From Streptomyces sp. AM 4-1-1 (GTDB lineage: Bacteria > Actinomycetota > Actinomycetes > Streptomycetales > Streptomycetaceae), in the NCBI RefSeq assembly GCF_029167625.1, contig NZ_CP119145.1, forward strand, positions 5,828,001 through 5,892,000: a stretch of 64,000 nucleotides of DNA. The letters are read 5' to 3'. Under the pieces are notes generated by a model. The model was not told the origin of the DNA. It saw only the letters and a program-made list of their open reading frames with translations, and did not search any database. Below, in pieces: positions 58,455 through 64,000 of the stretch (within the stretch, counting starts at the first letter, position 1; every line of letters begins with the position of its first letter). Made by a program: the position numbers and the translations under genes.

Positions 58455-59015
58455 TCAGTAGTCGGCGAAGTTCCAGAACATGCCCACCTCGGTGTCCGAG
58501 ACGACGATCAGGCCGTAGTCCTCCGAGTACACGCTCAGCGGGCTGTACGCCCAGCCCGACGATGTGAAGTCGAGCGTGCCGCTCACGTGACCGGGCTTGT
58601 TGACGTTGGTGTGGAAGCTGGCGGAGTTCCCGTAGCGCGTGAGGATCGTGCGCGCCATCGCCCGGAGCTCCTCCTCGCTTTCGGCGAAGCGACTCAGGTT
58701 GGACAGGGTGCAGCGGTCGTCCGTAAGGGCGAGGAGCAGGTTCTCGGCACTGTCCCGATCGATCTCCTGGAGACGCCTCGCGATGTGTTCCGGCGGGTGG
58801 GCGACGAAGGGGTAAGTGGGGGACGCCTCGCGCTCCGGGTTCTGGGCCGCGTCATCGAGACCGGTCCAGCCGCGGGGGTCCGGGGCCCGTGCCATCAGAG
58901 CAAGGACGTCGAGGACCCAGTTCTCGTGGCGACGCGGGCCCGTGGCGTCGTACGGGTACGCGTCCTCGTACAAGTGGCGTACCGCGGCTTCCCAGGACGT
59001 CTGGTCGACGGACAT
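58455..59015 (-). CDS. putative immunity protein of the RNase A-like toxin
   Basis: A 186-residue soluble protein starting MSVDQTSWEAAVRHLYEDAY, 26 bases downstream of the toxin gene stop. The N-terminal half is helical and acidic (YPYDATGPRRHENWVLDVLAL, EHIARRLQEIDRDSAENLLLA). The C-terminal half looks β-rich (SGTLDFTSSGWAYSPLSVYS, YGLIVVSDTEVGMFWNFADY). No known family comes to mind. Position directly after the toxin and the acidic character support an immunity role. Confidence 0.55.
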   Translation of the reverse strand: MSVDQTSWEAAVRHLYEDAYPYDATGPRRHENWVLDVLALMARAPDPRGWTGLDDAAQNPEREASPTYPFVAHPPEHIARRLQEIDRDSAENLLLALTDDRCTLSNLSRFAESEEELRAMARTILTRYGNSASFHTNVNKPGHVSGTLDFTSSGWAYSPLSVYSEDYGLIVVSDTEVGMFWNFADY

Positions 59016-59041
59016 GTGGTGCCGGCCTTTCTCGGGTTTCG

Positions 59042-60811
59042 CTAGGACTTGGAGGGCATCGACGTCATGACAGTGAACGGAGGGTTGCGGCTGCTGTCGT
59101 GGCGGATACGCGTGTCGATGCCGCTCACGTCGTACGCCTGGGCATTCAGACCGCCCTGCTTGTACCCGGACAGCGGGTCGTTGGGGTCCACCGGCTGCTT
59201 GCTCACGCTGCGGCCACTGGTCTCGCCGCTCGGCACCGTGTCGTAGAACGACTTCACGTCGCCGTCGGAGGCCGGCGGAGGCCCCTTGATCCAATCCTCG
59301 ATGGCGGCCTTGTTCGTGTTGAGGTTGCGCTCGGTCAATTCCTCGGCGCGCTGGTAGTTCGGGAAGGCAGAGGAGCCGCTGGGCATCGGCTTGCCGTGGG
59401 GCCAGGCCGCTGTCGGGCCGCCCGACTGCTGGTCACGCAGGCGCTGCGCCAACTGCTCGTCCGTCTTGCCGACGTGCTTGTCCAAAGTATGACCGTTCGC
59501 CAGGTACTCGTTGGCGGCGAGGTTCAGGTCGTAGCTGCCGTTCGAATCGACCTTCAGCCAGACCTGCGAGTCCTTGAACTCCTCCAGGGCCCGGGTACCG
59601 AAGCCGTGCGCACGGGCGACCCCGGCCTCGAACTTCGGCGCGCTCCGGAATGCCTCGTCCAGCGGCTCCCTCAGCGCCTCCATGCGCGTGGTGAGGCCCC
59701 CCAGGATGCCGGTGTACTTGTCGACGATCCCGTTCAACTTGCTCGTGTCGATGTTCAGTACCGTCTTGACGTCGAACGACAGGATCAGGCCCGCGCCCTT
59801 GCCGATCACGGAGGTGACGGTGCCGAGGATGCTCTTGGGGTCCTTGGGCTTGGCGAGATCTTCGATGATCTCCTTGGCGGCTTTCCACATGGCGCGGTGG
59901 AGCTCGTCCGCGACATCGCGGTTGAGGTCGACGGCGGCCTCGGCGTATTCGCGCAAGATGGTGGCGATTTTATCCGCAGTGTCCTTCAGTACGGCCAGAA
60001 CCGGCTCACTGCCCGTGGGAACCCGCGGTGTGCCCGGTCCTGAGTTGGCGGTCTGCCCCCACTGGTAGCCGTGCCGCTGCTGCCCCCAGGCCGTCCCTCC
60101 CCACAGGGCGCTGCAGAAGGTCCGCATCGCGGCTTCCCAGTCCGCCTGCTGGTGGTTGGTGATGGCACCCACCTCCTGGGTGAGCTGGTCCGCCCCCAGC
60201 GTCGCGGTGATGGATACGTTCATCCAGCTGTGACAGAGCGAGTTGAGGTAGTGCTGCTGCGGGAAGGGGTGGACGTCCGCCACCCTGCCGATCCGGAACA
60301 CGTTCTTGCACAGTGGCCGGAGGACGTCCCGGACGATTTCGGGTATGCCTTCCATCAGACCGCGCAAAATGTCGTCGCCGCCGTCGTCGTCGCCCCACTT
60401 GATATCGGGTACCGAGCCGAAGTTCGGGGCCTTGTCGATGACCGCGGGCCGTGGGTGCTGCTCGGCCGTCTTCCCCGGCTCGGGGTGGGCCGCCACGTCT
60501 GCCCTGGTGTAGGCGTTGGCCGTCTCGGTGAACCCGACTGCGACACCACCGACGCTGAGCACGGACCGGCCCCAGACCTCCAGCCAGCGATTGCCGATCT
60601 TCTTGTACGCACGGGCGAACTTCTCGGCCTCGGTGCCGGCACCGCCTGCGTCGGGGTACTTGTCCAGCTCCTCGAGAAGCGCCCTGGCGCCCCGTACCAG
60701 GAAGTCCTGCTGCGCGGCGACCCGACCGGAGACGGACCAGAGGTCGCTCGGCTTGACGTCGATGGTGCCGCTATCACCCGGCGACTGGGCGGGTGAGGAA
60801 GGACCGGCCAT
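59042..60811 (-). CDS. polymorphic toxin: WXG/ESX-type N-terminus with RNase A-like C-terminus
   Basis: A 589-residue protein starting MAGPSSPAQSPGDSGTIDVK in an ATGA overlap with the WXG100 gene. The N-terminal about 420 residues are long helices with WLEVWGRSVLSVGG, WEAAMRTFCSALWGGTAWGQ and VADELHRAMWKAAKEII, resembling type VII-exported helical trafficking domains. The C-terminal about 150 residues match the RNase A-like toxin pattern: GHTLDKHVGKTDEQLAQRLR with the catalytic His, SSAFPNYQRAEELTERNLNT, IEDWIKG and the ending PPFTVMTSMPSKS. It is expected to cleave RNA in competitors. No signal peptide is seen, in keeping with ESX/T7 export. Confidence 0.75.
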   Translation of the reverse strand: MAGPSSPAQSPGDSGTIDVKPSDLWSVSGRVAAQQDFLVRGARALLEELDKYPDAGGAGTEAEKFARAYKKIGNRWLEVWGRSVLSVGGVAVGFTETANAYTRADVAAHPEPGKTAEQHPRPAVIDKAPNFGSVPDIKWGDDDGGDDILRGLMEGIPEIVRDVLRPLCKNVFRIGRVADVHPFPQQHYLNSLCHSWMNVSITATLGADQLTQEVGAITNHQQADWEAAMRTFCSALWGGTAWGQQRHGYQWGQTANSGPGTPRVPTGSEPVLAVLKDTADKIATILREYAEAAVDLNRDVADELHRAMWKAAKEIIEDLAKPKDPKSILGTVTSVIGKGAGLILSFDVKTVLNIDTSKLNGIVDKYTGILGGLTTRMEALREPLDEAFRSAPKFEAGVARAHGFGTRALEEFKDSQVWLKVDSNGSYDLNLAANEYLANGHTLDKHVGKTDEQLAQRLRDQQSGGPTAAWPHGKPMPSGSSAFPNYQRAEELTERNLNTNKAAIEDWIKGPPPASDGDVKSFYDTVPSGETSGRSVSKQPVDPNDPLSGYKQGGLNAQAYDVSGIDTRIRHDSSRNPPFTVMTSMPSKS

Positions 60812-61116
60812 CAGGCATTGCCTCCCCAGCCTTCGAGTACGGACCTGTTGGCCGCGGCGTAGTTCAGGTGCCCCTTCACCACGACCTCGTGGAGCCAGGC
60901 ATGGGTCGCCTTGAGGTCGCCGGCGGAGTGGCTCCACTTGTCCAGCTCGTCGATGAACACTTCGCGTGCCTCACCGTCCCACCCCAGCACGGCTTTGGCG
61001 GTCCGCTCGTACAACGTGTCCAGCTTTTCGTTGAGGACGCGGAGGATGCCTTCCAGGTCACCCGAAAGCTGCTGCAAGGCACCGCAATTAACGGTGATGC
61101 GGTCTTCGTTCGACAC
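60811..61116 (-). CDS. WXG100-family protein (toxin export partner)
   Basis: A 101-residue helical-hairpin protein with GTG start (VSNEDRITVNCGALQQLSGD) and GGGGGA upstream. The turn reads AVLGWDGEAREVFIDEL (W-D-G in the WXG position), with helices LEGILRVLNEKLDTLYER and LKATHAWLHEVVVKGHLNY. Its stop overlaps the toxin start, so the two are coupled. WXG100 proteins are substrates or chaperones of type VII secretion; here it probably pairs with the toxin N-terminus. Confidence 0.85.
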   Translation of the reverse strand: MSNEDRITVNCGALQQLSGDLEGILRVLNEKLDTLYERTAKAVLGWDGEAREVFIDELDKWSHSAGDLKATHAWLHEVVVKGHLNYAAANRSVLEGWGGNA

Positions 61117-61348
61117 AGTGATGATCCCCCTAGAAGCAATCACCGATGATGCTACTCATCACCTGAGTGGAGTCCGGTGCGGGCACCGGGTCGCATTACG
61201 GCCACATGTCCGCGCTATCCGAAGCCTGGCCCCCAGTGGCAGGAATGATGGAGGCGTGCGTGCGCGTGACACCGCATGCCTGTGTAGGTGTGTCCGCGTT
61301 GCTATGGTTGGTCGGCTTGCAACACAGGTTCGGACGTGGGGGACCGAC

Positions 61349-61735
61349 ATGGGTGATGAGCCAAAACTCGCTTATACGTCGTCACAGTTGAAAAAACTGG
61401 CGGACGATCTGGATGACATGCACGAGTATCTCGGCCAGCAGTTCAAGCGCATGGACGAGATCGTCGACGGCATCGAGACCGGCTGGCAGGGCCCCACTGC
61501 TACGTCCTATCGATCGCTCCACCGCGGCGCCGCGGAAGATGCCGTTCGCATCGGGCAGACCATTCAATTCCTGGCGGAGGCCATTCGTCTGAGCGAAGGA
61601 GGCTTCACGGACCAGGAGCTCGAGACTCTTGAACAGTTCCGCAGAGTCCAGGTCGACGTCGATATAGAAGCAGCCGCGGACGCCCTGTCCACGCCGTCGA
61701 ACCAGCAGCCTCGCAGTCGCCTGCAAGACCTCTGA
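61349..61735 (+). CDS. second WXG100-like protein, divergent
   Basis: A 128-residue protein starting MGDEPKLAYTSSQLKKLADD with GGGGGA before the ATG at 61349. Helical hairpin with W-x-G at ETGWQGPTATSYRSLHRG; the second helix is AEDAVRIGQTIQFLAEAIRLS, followed by an about 35-residue acidic C-terminal tail (FRRVQVDVDIEAAADAL). It is divergent from the toxin operon across a 232-base spacer that must hold both promoters (TATGGT at 61303-61308 is one candidate −10). Probably an export partner or a regulator of the toxin system. Confidence 0.8.
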   Translation: MGDEPKLAYTSSQLKKLADDLDDMHEYLGQQFKRMDEIVDGIETGWQGPTATSYRSLHRGAAEDAVRIGQTIQFLAEAIRLSEGGFTDQELETLEQFRRVQVDVDIEAAADALSTPSNQQPRSRLQDL

Positions 61736-61911
61736 AGCATAGGGACCGTCCCCTCGACATGGTCGGAGGTCCTCCGCGGTGCCGTCTCCGGAGAGGTCGG
61801 CCGAGTGGCCGGTGCCGCGTACAGGCCACTCGTGGGCGCGTACGCCGGGGCGGCGCGGCGTACGCGCGTCGCACCTGGTGGCGGGCGCTGAGCGCCGCCA
61901 TTGTGGGCGCA

Positions 61912-62193
61912 TGACTGCACCGTCCGTCCCTGCTACCTGCCAAGCGCAACCCTCGCGGCTGTGTTCGTCCAGCGGTTCAGTTCCACCTCGCGTGGCGCGC
62001 GCCTTGCCCGTCGGCTCTTGCTGCACCAGCTCGTCGACGCATGGGGCGTGCCGCACGGCAGCGCGGCACCCGACACCGCCGCGCTGCTTGTCGCGGAACT
62101 CGCCGCCAACGCCGCCACGCACGGCCGCGTCCCCGGCCGGGACTTCGAGGGCGCCGCTGTAGTCCTCGGCCGGACTCTGTTTCCCGCGCGTTG
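61912..62193 (+). pseudogene. broken RsbW-like ATP-binding protein
   Basis: The ATG at 61912 gives MTAPSVPATCQAQPSRL and then loses frame. The next frame reads VFVQRFSSTSRGARLARRLL, LVDAWGVP and TAALLVAELAANAATHGRVPG, the start of the HATPase_c fold (N-box E-L-x-x-N-A-x-x-H-G) of Streptomyces RsbW-like anti-sigma kinases. The protein then stops before the ATP-lid glycines. It is a two-fragment relic. Confidence 0.6.
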
Positions 62194-62586
62194 AACCGGC
62201 CCTACGTGCCGATCCGGCGCAGTGCGAGGAGCGTCGCGTCGCAGGTGCGGGTCGTCCAGGTGGGCCACGAGGTGGTCGACGTAGTCCTGGCGCCCAGCGT
62301 GGCCGGCGCCTGGGGCAGCTTCCCGAGAAACAGTGTTGCGCAGCTACGAGAAGGCTGCGCGTGTCATGGTCCGGGTCGGTCGGACGGCGTTCGGTAAGGC
62401 GGTCCGAGTACATCAGGACGAGGTCACCGATCTCCTGCGGCGTCGCGATGGCGGTGCAGGTCGTGCCGGGGCAGGGCACTCAGAGAGAGCCCGGGCCCGC
62501 CGCCGTGGGTCGGTAGCCGGGTGGCGTGACCGTCGCGCACCAGGACGGGGCGAGGTGTCCCACGCAGGCCCAGCTAAGCAGCGCGC
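62194..62586. other. gene-free spacer in the decaying right-hand region
   Basis: 393 bases without a supportable gene. Short frames on both strands lack ribosome sites and any family character. One minus-strand stretch, TPQEIGDLVLMYSDRLTERR near 62390-62450, looks protein-like but has no start nearby. Confidence 0.35.
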
Positions 62587-63159
62587 ATGTCCGCGCTGGA
62601 AACCTGCCTGAACAAGTGGCGCCTCGTCGAGGCATGCGAGGGGGCGGTACGTGTGCCCGTCACCCGAATCGTCGGTCCGTCGGACGGAATCGGCGTCGGC
62701 GACGCCTTCCCTGGCGGCTTCCCGGTCGCCGCCAAGCCCCGCACCGGCTTCGATTCCCGCGGTGTCACCGTCGTCGAGAACCGAGCCGGCCTCGCCCCGC
62801 TCCCGTTCGTCGCCGAACTCGCCGTGAACGCCGTTCTCTACGGCGTCCCCGGACCGGGCTTCGCCCCGCCCCTTTCCCACCACGAGAGCCTGGGCATCGT
62901 CCGAATCGCGGTGACCGACCTTCCTCCCGCCCGGTTGGCGCGATCGGCTCCCGATCCGGACGAGAGCGGAGGCCGCAGAGTGCTCCTCGTTGACGTGCTC
63001 GCCGCTGACTGGGGCCTGCGCGACCGCCCCCGGCCCGGGAAGACGGTCTGGGCGGAGTGCGCAACGGCTCCCCATCTCATCCGGTTCGTCGGGGCCAGCA
63101 GGTATGGCGTTCGGTTGACCGGACTGTCGGCACCGAAGCCCCGACCAGGGCATTACTGA
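62587..63159 (+). CDS. divergent or decayed RsbW-like ATP-binding protein
   Basis: A 190-residue frame (MSALETCLNKWRLVEACEGA). The middle reads FVAELAVNAVLYGVPGPGF, like the HATPase N-box E-L-x-x-N-A-x-x-x-G, and the end reads GGRRVLLVDVLAADWGLRDRPRPGKTVWAECA, which matches the C-terminal signature of Streptomyces RsbW-like regulators (GG-x-G-L-x-L-V-x-x-L-A-x-x-W-G, then G-K-T-V-W-A-E). The first 60 residues show no resemblance, and the G-x-G lid is altered to GGRR. It may be a fused or decayed gene. Confidence 0.4.
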   Translation: MSALETCLNKWRLVEACEGAVRVPVTRIVGPSDGIGVGDAFPGGFPVAAKPRTGFDSRGVTVVENRAGLAPLPFVAELAVNAVLYGVPGPGFAPPLSHHESLGIVRIAVTDLPPARLARSAPDPDESGGRRVLLVDVLAADWGLRDRPRPGKTVWAECATAPHLIRFVGASRYGVRLTGLSAPKPRPGHY

Positions 63160-63259
63160 CATGGGCGGAGCGGTATCAGGGTTGCTCTCCGAGCGGTGCC
63201 CTGACCGCTTTCGAGGGGGAAACGGTCGTCGCACAGGGCATCGGGGGAGGGGAGCCGCC

Positions 63260-63743
63260 GTGCAGGCTCTGTACGCCGTCAGTTTCGACATCCGGTCCGC
63301 CCAGGAACAGCCGGGCCGCGTCTACGAGAGCCTTCGGCCATCTCGCCGACTGGCTCGGCCACCACGGACGTGTACCGGCACCGTCGGTGACCGAACTCGT
63401 CCGGGATGGCCGAGCAGAGCTCGCCGGCAAGATTCCCGGCCATGGTAACCGCACAGTGAGCTGGACCGTGGCGGGCGACGAACTCACCCGCGCGCTGCGC
63501 ATGACCATCCATCAGCCGCTGTCTACGGGACCGGCCCAGTTCGTCACCCGGGTCACGGTCGCCCAGTCGGAGGAAGGCGGTGGCGGGCTCAGGACCGTCA
63601 TGGGCAGGGAGATCCCCGACGGCTGGATGGCACCGGTGCAGGATCCGCAGATCAAGCGCCCGAACCTGCTGCGGGCGGTGCTCGGCGACCAGGAGCTCGA
63701 AGTGCGGCTGTTGAGCCAGCTCGCCACGGGGCGGTACGAGTAG
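63260..63743 (+). pseudogene. frameshifted conserved protein, function unknown
   Basis: GTG at 63260 with GGGGAGGGGAG upstream gives VQALYAVSFDIRSAQEQPGR then VYE. A one-base shift near 63328 moves the protein into the next frame: RAFGHLADWLGHHGRVPAPS, GKIPGHGNRTVSWTVAGDEL, ALRMTIHQPLSTGPAQFVTR, MGREIPDGWMAPVQDPQIKR and LLRAVLGDQELEVRLLSQLA. The two parts join smoothly, so this was one gene of about 160 residues. The following 257 bases to the window end hold only unsupported fragments. Confidence 0.6.
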
Positions 63744-64000
63744 ATCCGGGAGGAGAGCCATGCTGACGTGCTCCTCGATGTCCTGGCGCTGCGCACGCGG
63801 CTCCCTATTCTCCTGATACGTCCCAGGGACCAGGCGGGATGAAGCGCGGCGGCCGACGCGTCGTGACAACTGGCTGGCCTGGCCCAGGTGGTGACCCTGA
63901 ACTACGTGACTGCACAAGCCGTCCGGCGGGCCCACGAGCAGTTGGCCGTACCCGGCGGTGGCGCCCGGCTGGTCTGGCCCGACCTCGGCTGGAACACCCC

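Overview
The window is high-GC actinobacterial chromosome and almost certainly Streptomyces. Evidence for this is the strong G/C bias at third codon positions, frequent GTG and TTG starts, several probable leaderless promoters, and a run of Streptomyces core genes: sepH, cutRS, a DUF4193 protein, a DUF3093 protein, dut, DUF3710 and DUF3159 proteins.

Layout. (1) 1-14.9 kb is housekeeping: a sulfurtransferase (cut by the window edge), septation factor sepH, a membrane protein, an aldonolactone-oxidase-like FAD enzyme coupled to an MFS transporter, ferrochelatase hemH, an inositol-phosphatase family enzyme, the cutRS two-component system and small conserved actinobacterial genes. (2) 15.1-32 kb has a potassium theme: kdpFABC preceded by an extra 27-residue membrane peptide, kdpDE, two TrkA-type regulatory proteins and a KimA-like APC-family transporter. 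A tiny RiPP locus sits between kdpC and kdpD: a 26-residue precursor ending in AWYIWY, a short cytochrome P450 and an orphan ABC ATPase. AWYIWY is the sequence of tryptorubin A, so this is a tryptorubin-type atropopeptide locus. (3) 32.1-33.4 kb is a TRAM-domain RNA methyltransferase of the TrmA/RumA type.

(4) 33.4-55.4 kb is an apparent genomic island. Its right end carries a second, synonymously diverged copy of the methyltransferase 3' end, and both ends carry decayed copies of the same unknown gene at the same spacing. Inside is an unusual hybrid PKS-NRPS system. Three overlapping PKS genes have no ketoreductase. They read ACP-KS-AT-AT-DH-ACP, KS-AT-ACP and KS-AT-DH*-ACP-Cy, and continue into A(Cys)-PCP-TE. 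An in-frame TGA splits the cyclization domain. A carboxymuconolactone-decarboxylase/AhpD-like protein, a secreted protein with a His-rich motif and a convergent MarR regulator follow. The predicted product is a polyketide ending in a cysteine-derived thiazoline. I do not recognise the cluster as a known one.

(5) 55.9-57.3 kb is a defective IS3-family element. (6) 57.4-61.7 kb is a polymorphic toxin locus: a WXG100 protein, a large toxin with an RNase A-like C-terminus, two immunity candidates, an orphan toxin tail and a divergent second WXG100 protein. (7) 61.9-64 kb is a decaying tract of frameshifted genes, two of them resembling RsbW-like ATP-binding proteins.
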